Source: Epiperipatus broadwayi (lineage: Eukaryota > Onychophora > Udeonychophora > Euonychophora > Peripatidae). From it: a stretch of 64,000 bases of DNA. A program made the translations under genes and the position numbers. Below the pieces are notes generated by a model. The model was not told the origin of the DNA and ran no database searches. It worked only from the letters and a program-made list of their open reading frames with translations. Positions 39,200 through 51,113 of the stretch are shown piece by piece (the stretch's first letter is position 1; each line of letters starts with the position of its first letter). The stretch lies in NCBI GenBank assembly GCA_028023455.1, contig JAQFVV010012423.1:4382269-4446268 (forward strand). Direction: 5' to 3'.

Positions 39200-39290
<91 letters not shown>
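39178..39290. repeat. (TA)n microsatellite, about 110 bp
   Basis: Interrupted TA run with internal taatta and tatatta breaks. Confidence 0.95.
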
Positions 39291-39293
<3 letters not shown>

Positions 39294-39644
39294 CTATGAT
39301 GTTGCTGTAAATGTGAGGACTGAAATTACAGTATTTGGTTTTTATAGAAATATGTTAGATAAAAAATAAAATGTTATAACATTATAAGAAAAACATCATA
39401 AAGTAGGTTTCATCAATTGTATAGAAATTTATGAGGACTAGATCTGTACACAATGAAAGAAGAAATGGATATTGAATAAGATCTCATGACAGTATTGGAT
39501 CTGTTCATAAAACAATTTGAAAAGATCTAAAGTTGTCACTTCAGAAAGAAATTCACAGATTTGTAATTCCATAATCAAGTTTATAGAATTTTGTATTATG
39601 ATATTTTAAAAAAGTCATATGTATTCAAGTCTTTCACAACTTAC
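39291..39644. other. AT-rich non-coding DNA
   Basis: Nothing was recognised. Confidence 0.5.
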
Positions 39645-39658
39645 AAAAAAAAAGATTA

Positions 39659-39878
39659 AAACAAAGCAAAACTCTCCATATAGTAGTGCCACCCTGTCCA
39701 ACCAGAGTAATCAATGGATGCCAGAAGGCTTGTGCATAAAATTCCTATCTAATGCCTATGCACAAGCCTTCTGGAACTCATTGATTACTCTGGTTGGCAC
39801 AGGGTGGCACTACTGTATGGAGAGTTTTGCCTTGTTTATAAACAATTATGTGCTAGTATAAGACATGGTGATCATGTG
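39659..39878 (+). mobile_element. Foldback retroposon family F, copy 3
   Basis: A 220-bp element with the hairpin at 39659-39837 (outer ends aaacaaagcaaaactctc and its complement) and a tail ending ggtgatcatgtg. It is flanked by a perfect 14-bp direct repeat aaaaaaaaagatta (39645-39658 and 39879-39892). Compared with copy 1 the central half of the hairpin is deleted while the outer arms remain matched. The 80-codon frame across it is only a by-product of the inverted repeat. Confidence 0.8.
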
Positions 39879-39892
39879 AAAAAAAAAGATTA

Positions 39893-40209
39893 CTAATATG
39901 TGCTGTAATGGGTGCCAAACATAGTAATTTTTTCCAATATACAAAAATTATAAAATTTTGCTTAATAGTGCAATAACCCTTGACACATTTGCAAGGCTTA
40001 ATCATCATAACACCATGAAAACATTAGCAATATAATTTAATTTCAAATTTTTTTATTAGTGAAGTAAATGATTTATAAATAACAACTGTATATATTTGAA
40101 GACATATTCCATAAAACAATTGATTGTTGTTAGATCTGTGGAGGCATTAATTTTTACTTTGCAGAAATTGATAATTCAATAAGATTCATATAATATGTAT
40201 TTTAATATA
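39893..40209. other. AT-rich spacer
   Basis: Nothing was recognised. Confidence 0.5.
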
Positions 40210-41163
40210 TAGATTTCTTTTCATGTCTTAAAAATCTTTTCGCTAGAGCTTATAATTTATCTGATAAAGAACATCTTTCTCAAGAAATAGAACTTACAAA
40301 AAGTATTCTGCTTTCTAATAATTATAATAAAAACATCATATGTAAGGCTTTATATAACATTAATACTAAAAAGAAAAAAGAGGATAGAATTGATAATTTC
40401 TTTTTTAATAGAGTAATTTTGCCTTACATTAGGGGGGGTTACTGATAAAATCAGTAGAAGACTATCTTGTTTTAATATAAAGACCACTTTTTTCTACTGG
40501 CAAAAAAATTGGTGATTTTTTGTATAAACCTAAAGACAGAATATTTTTGGAACACCAAGGAGTTTATGAAATTCCGTATTTCCAGTGCTCAAGAGGTTAT
40601 GTGGGTCAGTCTAATAGATGAATTAATGTCAGAATTAAGGAACATATAAATGCTTTTCATCAAAAAATTAGCACATCAATTTTTACTTCCCATTATTTAG
40701 AAAGTGGTCACAAACCTAATTTTGACAATACAAAAATACTTGCTAATTTGGAAAGATATGATTTAAGAACCATGAGAGAGTCAATTGAAATATTAAAGAG
40801 ACCTACTGGTTTAAATAGAACTGATGAAACACAATGTCTTCCAGCTATGTGGAAACCTCTCATTTTATCCAATATTAACTTAAAATTAATAGGTAAAAAT
40901 ACTGAGGGAAATAAACATTTTGATAAGCCTCATATTGTGAATGCTGAACTTGAATCTCATTCCTCATCTCAAACACAGTCACGTTATTTGTTAAGATCTA
41001 ACGGTTTATCTTTCAAAAGTTAACCTTGATAATGACGGTTGCTATTCCGTCGAAATATCGGTGTTTAATAGAAAACAATACAAGGTATAGCCCAAATAGT
41101 TATAATTTATCTGCATCATATAACCGTGAAAACATTAAGTATAATATATATATATATATATAT
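40210..41163 (+). pseudogene. Penelope-like element, 3' half (copy 2)
   Basis: Begins inside the region after the RT palm (SCLKNLFARAYNLSDKEHLS, about 40230), which includes the LPYIRGG block typical of Penelope proteins. A frameshift follows, at a G run near 40432. The GIY-YIG endonuclease starts with GVYEIP at 40559 and YVGQ at 40598. An in-frame stop (40618-40620) breaks it, and the rest is open to 41023, including VRIKEHINAF and MRESIEILKRPTG. The 3' region carries a hammerhead-like motif, a ccgtgaaaacatta block shared with copy 1, and ends in (TA)n. 5'-truncated and inactive. Confidence 0.85.
41026..41067 (+). ncRNA. Hammerhead-like motif in Penelope copy 2
   Basis: Order: ttgataa (compare the hammerhead core CUGAUGA), a perfect 5-bp stem gacgg/ccgtc around the 8-base loop ttgctatt, GAAA, then tatcggtg. 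Hammerhead ribozymes are known from Penelope-like elements. The core has two mismatches, so activity is doubtful. It starts 3 bases after the stop codon of the endonuclease frame. Confidence 0.5.
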
Positions 41164-41602
41164 TGTAACCTGATAAAATAGTGAGAGATAAGAAAAGAAG
41201 GAAAAGAGATTAAAAAAATGAAATAAGAGAGGGGTGTGAAAAAGAAAGAGGGGAAAAGAAAGAGAGATAATGCTAATAATAAAATGGAGGTAATAATAAT
41301 GGTAAGAATAAATGATGGAAAAGAAAAAATTGAGAGGGAAAAGAAATGGGGAAAAGTAATAGAAATGATATATATAATGGAGAGAGAAAAGAAATGAGAT
41401 GATGGGAACGATATTCTTAACAAATGTTTTAAAGGGCTGAAATGATAGAAAGATATGAGAAAGATATAAGAAGAAGATAGAATAAAGGAGAGAGAAATGA
41501 AATGAGATGATAAAAAAATGACATGAAAAGAAATGGAATAAAATTGAAATGAAATAAAATATAAATGAGAGACTCTAAACGACTCGGCTCAGTGGGGTTA
41601 CA
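41164..41602. mobile_element. LTR-like or MITE-like purine-rich element
   Basis: A 439-bp segment bounded by TGTAACC and GGTTACA; the inverted match extends to 10 bp as tattgtaacc/ggttacaata. TG...CA ends are typical of LTRs. The interior is strikingly purine-rich on the plus strand for about 390 bp. Near the right end it has a GC-richer ctcggctcagtgg block. It could be a solo LTR in either orientation, or a non-autonomous DNA element. It abuts the (TA)n end of Penelope copy 2. No convincing target duplication was found. A 107-codon minus-strand frame here is only the pyrimidine strand read as Ser/Phe/Ile. Confidence 0.5.
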
Positions 41603-44545
41603 ATAAATTTAAAGAAAAGAGATGATGATCCAGAGATGTATAATCAAGTAAAGATCAAATCCAATACTGATGAATTATAACTACTACAGCATATTGATCT
41701 TTTAATAAACCATACAAAAGATTATCTAAATCACTACTCAATGCTTACCATATTAGTCTTACCAATAAATCATACACTCTCTGAATAAGACCTATGATGC
41801 TTTACTTTATAAGATTATCTTACAGAATTATATTTACTAAAACAACAAGAGTAAATAACCTCAGGGATTTTAAAACTAAAACTCTTGTGTAAAATTAAAG
41901 TTTAAGTTAAGTTACCTAACAAAGAATTACTGTGATTAATAAATAAATAAGTGACATCTTAGCTGACCATAAAATAATTATAATATGTTCAATCTTAAAA
42001 TAATAAACAAAACAAATATTAATTCACCAAAATTTAATGAATCAATTTAAATTTAAACTAATAATGGCCTATTATCTAAGATATTGTTTGAGCAGAGAAA
42101 AGAGCAAAGACCTCAAATGCAAATGGATTAGAATACTTTAAATATATGAGATTTAAGACGATGATCGATGATGTGCAGTGAATATAAGATAATGTGTAGC
42201 TTTTAAAATAATATTAATTAAAATATTCTTCTGAAATATTAATATTATTAATCTGATATTGCATAATCCTTAGTCTGAAAAGATATACTGATAATTAAAA
42301 GAAATAAACTTTTAACTAAATATTTAATTATGTATCTGCTATAGTGCAATTATATGTATTTGTGATTCAATATGAGAATTCTTTACTTTAACATAGTTTT
42401 TTTTTTAATTTTCAAGACAGTATCAACTATATTTAATTAACTTAGAATATACTTGTAAGTTTCTGAATTGAAGATTCATTAACTTTAAAATTTAAGACTT
42501 TGTGAATTTGGAACCCAAGACAATAATATATTTTCATATAAAAGTAAAACAAACAAAACTTTTGAAATAATACTAATTTGATTTATTAATAATGAGAAGA
42601 AATGTTTATAAATATGGTAGAATACAAACAGTGCCAATACCGCACTAAGATTTTATATAATTATTTGGACTAATTAATAACATTATTGTGTTATCTACTA
42701 ATCAGAATAACACACAGAACTATGTTTATATTAAAAACCCTAAGCTTAATTTTATACTCCTCAACTTAACAAACGCTAAGTTGGAGTATGCATATTCAAC
42801 AATACTTTTTAAAAATATCATCACTAGTTTTGCGGATATAACTAATATCACAGCTAGATATATCTTTAAATCAGATTAAACTAATATTAAAATTAAACTA
42901 ACTTAAGTATATGGGACAGTCATTCATCAGAGATCAGTTATACTTTTTTTAAAGTAAATGTAGTCCACATAAAATTATTCCCTCAATGTTTTAAAGATAA
43001 TGAGATAACAGACTTACAAATCCAGCGGCGAAATTCTGGATGAAAATATTAAATTATTATGTGTGAATTGCCACTTATACCATATGCATATTTAATATAC
43101 TTTAAAATAAATATAACTTATCGTTGGTTGGCTTGTGCTTGACAAAACTATCATAGCAACACAATTCAAACATTGATATACCTATGAGCCTTAAATTAGC
43201 TACAACTACCTGAAGAAATAAATTTCCTCAAACAAGCATATCTTGTCATTACAAATCTAAAACAAATGCAACATCACCAACTGTGGTGGAATTAGCATTA
43301 AGTCATTATGAATGATAGGCAAAAATATAAAGATACTAGGCTCCTCAGAGCTGGAAAAGAATATGGTGGCTTACAAAAATACCTAACTTTGAGGCAAAAT
43401 GACAATGTCTGGAATTCATCTTCAGTACACCTGGGAACAAGAACACCCACCAGAAAAGCACAATCCTCTCATGGGATTTCCAATGCTTATAAATGTGATC
43501 ATCATCACTGAAAAAATACAATATAATACCCTCTTTTGGGGACAAGCACTATCAAATCATGGAAATACAATACAATAAGGATGGAGGATTATCTCTACTC
43601 CATAAGACATATTCAAAAATTATAAACTAAGCCTAACTCTTGGGGCTAAAAAATTCTAACTAATACCAAGATATATACTTCACTTAAACTAACTAAGTTA
43701 TTTCCAAGAAATTTATAAAATACAAAACGTATATCCAATGTTCGAACCAACAAAGCAAACTATGTGTCAACTGACTACTGTAGAAAATACTTTAAACTTA
43801 AATGCATATAAAATTCTAGGCAAGGCACAATGCACACATAACAAAATATTAAATGCTAAAAATATAGTAACTAGTGGACTTTTGAACTTGTAAATTAAAT
43901 GCAAGAATATTTACTTCTCGATGATTATAAAATATTTGCAATTATTATTAACATTCATAAAACAAATGAATGGATATTCTGTGATAAACTTCTCTAGTAA
44001 ATTTAAAATAAAATTGAGTAAAACATCTCATTTATAAGACTGTGATATTTAAGTCTCTATAACTAAAATTATTAAATAGAAACTAGCTAGTGTAATGCTT
44101 GATAAATAAACTAAATCTACTTAAGAATGGCAAGAAACATTTGCTCATTCAAATAAACCAATTTCATTTTAAAATTATAACCCTAGTTTACCAGTATATT
44201 TATGCAAAAAGTGTTACATAAAAATTTAATAGCATAAATATTTTTATGGTTTCATTCTTTTTTAAACCAATAAAGCAGACCATAAAAAAAAATTAATAAT
44301 ACATTAATTCAAGTTCATAGTTCAGCTCCATAATGATTTTTCCATTTCATAATGTGTAGACAATTTATCCAGGTTAAGATATATATTTAAATTCAAAGCT
44401 TCAACTTATACATTTATATACATGGCAATCATTTCCAAACAAAAATGTTCAGTAGTTCTTTGTATAAACACTTCCACTTTCTTTTATCTTTAAAGATAAC
44501 TTTAAATATTAAAATAATAAAACATCATAAGCATAAACATAAATT
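41603..44545. other. Unassigned DNA, slightly less AT-rich in places
   Basis: No protein or RNA family was recognised. Part of it (43260-43600) has more G+C and two frames of 66-67 codons (43308-43511 plus, 43345-43545 minus) without motifs. If the element at 41164-41602 is an LTR, this could include the internal part of a decayed element, but no gag or pol motif is visible. Confidence 0.4.
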
Positions 44546-44640
44546 GGCTTTGGAAAATAAATTTTTCAGCTGAGTAGCATAAGTATAAGTATACGTATAA
44601 TAACCCAGCATTGAAAAATAAATTCTTCAGCTGAGTACAT
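44546..44640. repeat. Short tandem duplication
   Basis: Two copies of a unit containing gaaaaataaatttttcagct and gagta, about 63 bp apart, differ at a few bases. Confidence 0.6.
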
Positions 44641-46500
44641 TTTTTTTTATATTTATAATCCTAGATTCAAATGTGGAATAATTATAATATATCTATTTTT
44701 AGTTAACTTTCACTGTTCTTCTTTAGATAAATGCTTTTTTTTTTTTAATTAGAGCTCTTTTTTAAAACGTTTCTTAATATTTAAAAATGTATTTCTTTTT
44801 TTTTAACAAATTTCCTTTTATTTATTTTTAAAACATAAGAGTAGACTTTATTTATAATTAAGGATGCTCCTTGGTTTATGTGCTAAGATCAACAGTCATA
44901 AAGTTACTTATAAGTACTGGCAATTATAACAAAACATTATGCATTTGATATAGAGAAGTTCATTAATAATATTTTTAAATTCTCTTAAAGCTTTACTTCC
45001 AAACAAATTCTTTTCATACTACTAGCATAAACGAGAATTAGTATTTTAAAATACATATTGTCCACAGAAACATTATTCTGTTAAGAGCATATTTAAATGT
45101 ATATATCATCTATTAGGAAATAAAGTATTAAATTTAATGTCACTTCTAATTTATAAAGTCACTAATGCATTTCTATTTTAATATTTTAAAATGTTTGAAT
45201 GTCTTTTTTTTTTAATTTCTTCTTCACGTGTATTTTTAATTTGATAGGAGATATACTATATTTTAGTGCAATAAAGTCTTTAGCCATAAAAATACCCAAT
45301 AATTTAAGTTTTACTTCTAAATAAAAAAAATGAATAGATCAAAAGTAAATGAAATATGAGATGCTGTATTTTTTCTTCAAACATTTTACCATAAATTTTA
45401 AAGTCTCGATTGTAATGAAAATTTGTCAGAAAACGGATTACCTTTCTTTTAGCCCTTTTTCATTCCAAAACGATTTAAAATAATGGTTTTAAAAACATAC
45501 TTTTATTTTTTTAGAAAATATAAAGTTTTTTAAAAATTACTTTTTATTAAGGAATATTTAAGATTCAGCTACACATATATTTAAAACAGATCAGCAACTG
45601 AATGACCCCTGATCTCCATTTTTCTCACAATTTTTCATCCACCTATAATTCATTTTAAAACCAATAACAACTATTTTTTATTAAATTTTAATATTCTGAC
45701 AAACCAGCTGTGGAATTAATCTACTGATGTAATCAATATAATTTCCCCATACCACGTGATCTTCAGCTGCAAAGTCAAAATTTTATTATTAACAAATATT
45801 GTGCAATAATTTTTTTTTTTAATATTTTATCCAACCCATAGTAATAAATATAAAATTTAAAGTTATACCCTTTATTAAACCCATAAATATTTTATTGAAA
45901 TAATTTTATCCACACATTTGTTTTATTTATTTATTTTAAACAATATTGGAATGAAATCACTTTTGTATGCTTCCATGTCAATGCATGCACATTCTCATAT
46001 ATGTCTATCCTTGGATTAATTGTTTAAAACTATTTTTAAAATTGTAACAATAGAATGTTAATGAATATTTAATCTAAATAATTTTTATAACTGAATGTTA
46101 AACTACAAAACTAATAACAAATATTCTTTTTTTTAATAAAAACTTACATATCATTTTTTTTTAATTTATTACTTACTTGTTCCAACTTAATAATAATATC
46201 TTATTATTATTCTTTAAACATTAGAATAGATTATACGATAGTTATTTTAGAATACATTTAATACTATTTATCAATTCACAATTTTTTTTTAACATTTGCT
46301 TATGTAAAAATTATTACTTAACATCCCTTATCAAACCAACTGACACTATTAAAATATTTAGATTATCCTATTTTAATAATTAACTAGTTTAATTTTCATT
46401 TTTATCATTATTATTTTTTAAAATCAGACAATTTCAAACCAAAAGGTCAAGCTAAGATAACCTTTGGCTCCTTTTGGAACTAAGTGAAACTTCAGTTAGG
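44641..46500. other. AT-rich non-coding DNA
   Basis: No gene or named repeat was recognised. Confidence 0.55.
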
Positions 46501-46503
46501 TAC

Positions 46504-46548
46504 AATATATATATATATATATTGTACATTCAGATTTGTACCATGAAG

Positions 46549-46589
<41 letters not shown>

Positions 46590-46590
46590 A
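46504..46590. repeat. Two (TA)n tracts
   Basis: Two TA runs (about 46505-46524 and 46553-46587). The first lies between mirrored ggtacaa- and ttgtac-type sequences, a small hairpin. Confidence 0.8.
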
Positions 46591-47053
46591 ATGGTAGAAA
46601 TCTGAATTAATTTTTTTTGTATGTTCTGAGTTAAGTTTTAAATCTGAACTTTATGTATTTTTTTTTCTCTTTCATTTCTAAAAGAGAAGAATTTTCATAT
46701 GTAAATATTGTTGTTAGTATATTAATGTTTTAAAAGTTATATATTGCAAAGATAGATTATTATTATTTACAATTACAAATCGTTTTGATTTTTTTTTAAA
46801 TTTTAATGAAAATTTTGATTTTGATTACATTACTCTTTTAATACTTTTGATTTATTGCATTCATTACTGTTAATATGTTCAGATTATGAAATATAATTAA
46901 TGTTGTAAGGATATGTTTTTGTTTTCACAACATATGCTCATTGTGGAATGAGTTATAGGTAAAATATTTTTATTTAAAGTGTAATGAATAATATAAATTG
47001 AGATGAATGTTTATTTTATGTGTACTATTATCTTTTTTGATATTGAAATTAAA
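46591..47053. other. AT-rich non-coding DNA
   Basis: Nothing was recognised. Confidence 0.5.
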
Positions 47054-47159
<106 letters not shown>

Positions 47160-47355
47160 TGTTGTTAAAGTTGGACTTTAAAACTAAGAATGCTATTGGT
47201 TTTAAAAGTAGAAGAAATTTTTTGTAATGCCATAAAAATGTAACATCAATAAAAATAAAAACAACAACATTTTTTTGGGGAGGGATAGGTATAAAAGTAA
47301 TTGTTGATGGAATACCATTTTGCTTTTTTCTCCTTATATTTTTTGTTTATTTTCC

Positions 47356-47455
47356 ATATGTCATAGCATTGGCCAGGAAGCATACCCGCAACAACCATCT
47401 GCAACTAACTGCTTGTTTGAAAGGTGGCTACACTGACCTCTCAGCTAACAATGCT
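47356..47455 (-). mobile_element. tRNA-like short element T, copy 2
   Basis: The same family as at 18.0 and 62.5 kb. Read on the minus strand it starts agcattgttagctgagaggt (A-box-like), passes an anticodon-like region and ends with a B-box-like gggtatgcttcc and tgctatgacatat. A small insertion near tctgcaacta distinguishes it. It directly abuts an S repeat on its right, so it may have inserted into that repeat. Confidence 0.6.
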
Positions 47456-47637
47456 AGAGCATGAAGATATTAAGCAATCACTTTAAATTACCTTTACTAT
47501 GCCTGAATGAATGACACATGCAAAATTTACTAGAATTTACAATATGTCATTCTTAATTGAAATTAAACATATGTAAATGAGATATTATTTTATATAGTGC
47601 ATTGTTTTTAAACTGTAATAATAATCAGCCATTATTG
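47456..47637 (+). repeat. Repeat S, partial copy 3
   Basis: Landmarks gcatgaagatattaagcaat, cactttaaattacctttact, gcctgaatgaatgac, aaacatatgtaaatgagata and aataatcagccatta follow the order seen at 32.5 and 33.6 kb. The left part is missing and replaced by the T element. Confidence 0.7.
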
Positions 47638-47900
47638 TTATTATTATTGTTGTTGTTATTGCTAGTATTATACCATTCTTTCCTTGAAGATGTAAGGCTA
47701 AAATTGTAACTTTTTTAGGGAAAAATAGATTGATATACATTTTTTGATTAATCGTTGGATTAATAATCGAATATCTTTAGACAAATTATTCAAAAAAACA
47801 TCTAATTATGCTGAAATTCTCATATTCAAAGTTTTGAATAAATTTGTTGTTAAATTTTATTAAATTGTTCATATAAAAAAGGCCTTATTTTTTATCATAA
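47638..47900. other. AT-rich spacer
   Basis: Nothing was recognised beyond a short (TTATTG)-like run. Confidence 0.5.
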
Positions 47901-47902
47901 AA

Positions 47903-48011
47903 AATGGAAATATATATATATGTTTCAACGCATACTTTATTGATTTAAATATATATATATATATATATAAATGGAAATATATATATATGTTTCAACGCAT
48001 ACTTTATTGAT
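47903..48011. repeat. 42-bp direct duplication
   Basis: Two identical units (aatggaaatatatatatatg, then tttcaacgcatactttattg) are separated by a (TA)n spacer. Confidence 0.85.
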
Positions 48012-48155
48012 TAAAAATCAATGATTACATAGGTAAGATTGGGATTACACACTAAGCATAAGTCTGTTCCTATGTCTAAACAGTTCTTCTAGGCATAGGA
48101 TTGTTTACAGATATATATATGAGAGAAAAAGAAGCTTTCTCTTAAGTTCTTTATG

Positions 48156-48482
48156 TTAAGGCGTCGAAAGTTGCCTGAATTCAGCTTGTCTAATTTTTTT
48201 ATACATTATGTTGATGGACTCCATCATGTGTGTCCTATTGATTTTGTTGTATTGTGTTGTTTTTTTAGCTGTGTTATTCTGTATCTCTTTTCCTGTTTTT
48301 AAACTATCACTCACACGATGAATAATAGAAGTTCTAATTATATATTCGCTCCTATAACATACAATGGTAACATTTAAAAATATATAATTTTTTATCTTGT
48401 TTATATAGACAAAAATAAATATTAATATAATATTACATAAAAGTAAAATATAGTTTTTCCTGAACAAAATTAACTTTTTCAA
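48156..48482 (-). CDS. 108-codon frame, doubtful
   Basis: It starts MKKLILFRKNYILLLCN with a hydrophobic stretch of about 30 residues, then a basic, polar half ending AEFRQLSTP. No domain is recognised, and the surrounding AT richness makes a chance frame likely. The C-terminal half has a more protein-like composition than the rest and might be a transposon remnant. Confidence 0.15.
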   Translation of the reverse strand: MKKLILFRKNYILLLCNIILIFIFVYINKIKNYIFLNVTIVCYRSEYIIRTSIIHRVSDSLKTGKEIQNNTAKKTTQYNKINRTHMMESINIMYKKIRQAEFRQLSTP

Positions 48483-48999
48483 TATTTCAAAAAAGTATAT
48501 ACATTTATTTAATCCTTTGCAAATTTATTTATTCATTTTCCTTGTATCTTTTCATTTCAATACAAATGAATTTATTAAGAAATTAAGATATTGCTCTTTT
48601 TGTTAAAAAGATTGTACTTGTAGTTCACGGTCAGTTCAAGTGAATAATTCTGCTTTAATCAAATAAGATTGCTTTTTATATTGTTATTATTCTTTTGATG
48701 TTTTATCTATATATGTTAAATTTATTCATGCTTACTTTTTGTAACAAAAAAAATTTATAAGCAAACTTTTTATTTTACGTAACCTTAATTGATTTTGCTT
48801 TGTTTATTGTTTTAATTTTGAACCACAAACAAATATGAAGAATATTAATGTATTAATGAAAGCAAATTATCTTCATCATTATCATTTTTAAACATAATGG
48901 GATCAATACGGTATATCTATCCTATATTTGAATTACATTTTTTAAAAACTTTTGTAATCTAGTTAAAGATTTTAGTTATCTATCTATTGTTATTTCTCC

Positions 49000-51113
49000 A
49001 GCAAACATAATTAGATTATATTTATTGAAATGGAAATCTGCATTTTGGATTTCTTTTAAGTATTCTGGATATAGAGAAGAGAGAGAGATTATTTTATTTT
49101 TAATATCAAATTTAAAAGTGAGTACAACCAACAAAGAGCAATTAAGTAAAGCTTTTATAATATCCAAGTAACTTTAGTAAATATGTATATGCGCACATAC
49201 ATACATATTTGGTATATAAATTTTGTTTAAATTTGATTCAGATTTCTTTTTATAAAAAAATGAAAAAAAAAAAAAAATGTTTTGTTTTTTTTTTTTCATT
49301 TCTTTCAAAAAAAAAATCCTGACTAAATATATTTTAAAGACAAGTTCAATTTATTTTTGATACCCGTCTATCATCCAAAGCAATATGCATAAGAAATTGA
49401 GAATGATAATTTTTATATATGGCTATTTATTTAAAGATTTTCATAACTTTTTTTTTATTTTCAATTGTTAAAATTAATGTATATTTTATTTTAATATGTT
49501 GATTCCAAAAAACTTCTAATGATGTCAACATAACTGAAAATGCAGCCACTTCAAAGACTTTTAAACTCCACATTTTTGGCCTTTAATATTTGGAATAACT
49601 AACTGATTTGTTTTGAAAAGCTTATTAAGATTTATAATTATTTTTCTAATAATTATGTAATAATATTTATTTTATTTATAAAATAATTTATTTTTAAAAA
49701 ATAAAAGGATATCTTTATCTGTATAATATTAGAAAATGGAAATTATGGGATTGGCAGTTACATGATGTTTTCTGACATATCAGAATATTTTGCAATATTA
49801 TAAAAATTATTATAAAATTTTAAAATTGAAATCGTAATACATAAATTGATCAGTACTGATATTTATTTATTCACATTTTAAATACAAATTTAAAAGATTA
49901 CATTTATTTTCTAAATTTAATCTAAAATGGTGCTTTGTTTTGATTACAATATATTTTTTTCACTATTTTAATAATTCAAGTATGATTTATTAAAATCTAT
50001 TTTATTCTTAATAAAAATATCTATGAAGATATATTCTGGTATATAATAATTGTTTAGTACTAAAATTAAAGTTGAAAGCTTACAGTGAGAGAAAACAATG
50101 AAAACTGTCATAGTTCAAAAGGGTTAAGATAAAAGATAAAATATGTTATCTTTTTCAAATGACATAATTAATGGAATAGTTGAAAATTGTATAGGATGAT
50201 ATTTTTTTTATTTTTAATTAAGGTAATATGTAATTAAAATCAAAAATTGCATTATATTAGCTAAATGTTATCAAAGGAAAACATAAGAAGTTAGGTATTT
50301 TAATGCATAAATTTGAATTTATTTTGAAATTCAAATTATCTTATTCATTTAATCCACAAATTAAATTTGTTAATATATTTTATTTGTAAATTAAAAATTA
50401 TATGAGGTAAGAATTTTATATAAATAATCCTATAAATTGTCTCTTGTTTTCTTATTCAACTTAATGATGGGGTTATCATCATCATCAAAGTAAATTTGCA
50501 GACTCATGTGACAAATAGAATTGAGAAGCTCTCCTGTTACTGACTAACACTCAATAACCTTTTCTGGATATATATTTAATATATGTGAAATTATAAACTA
50601 CCAAGCAAGCCAAAAATTGAAATACATGATTATGATAAAGTAAATGTATCTGGGTTGTGGAAATCAGGTTGTGACTCTAATAACCAACAATAATAAATGA
50701 TAAACTTCTACATCCTGAATTTTATATGCAATTACAAATTTCTTCTAATCTGAGTTTGAAATGTACATACATATTTTCCAAAATAAAATATGTTTCAAAT
50801 ATAGTTGTAAAGTAGTAAAAATTTGCCCAATACTGAACTATTTTGTTCATATAAAAATGTGAATATATAGTCATTTGAATTGATAAACTTTCTTTTGGTG
50901 CTTAAATTTAAATATTTTTTTTCTAAACTAAAGATTTTCTATTGCCATATTTTTTATCTGATTTATATATTTTGTTTATATATTTATTTGAATTAAAACT
51001 TACTATTTAATTAACATAATTTACTAAAATCTTTATTAAATTAGTTTAATTTGTAAGATTATAAACAAGAGACAATTGTGGAAGTACAATTCTAAATCAT
51101 TTTATTTTAAAAA
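49000..51113 (+). repeat. Dispersed repeat X, copy 1, left part
   Basis: Aligns by eye with 62450-63700. Shared blocks include taatatcaaatttaaaag (about 49101), gcaattaagtaaagctttta, aattttatataaat-type sequence near 50410, tgtgactctaataa-type sequence near 50670, gtttcaaatatagttgtaaa near 50790, and acaattctaaatcatttt near 51085. A stretch of about 900 bp (49390-50310) has no partner in the other copy, so one of them has an indel there. No coding content. Strand is arbitrary. Confidence 0.65.

Noticed and set aside
39619-39861. 80-codon frame
   Set aside because: It crosses the hairpin of family F; similar frames arise from the inverted repeat in each orientation.
41100-41423. 107-codon minus-strand frame rich in Ser, Phe, Ile and Leu
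   Set aside because: It is the pyrimidine strand of the purine-rich element, where stop codons are rare because of composition.
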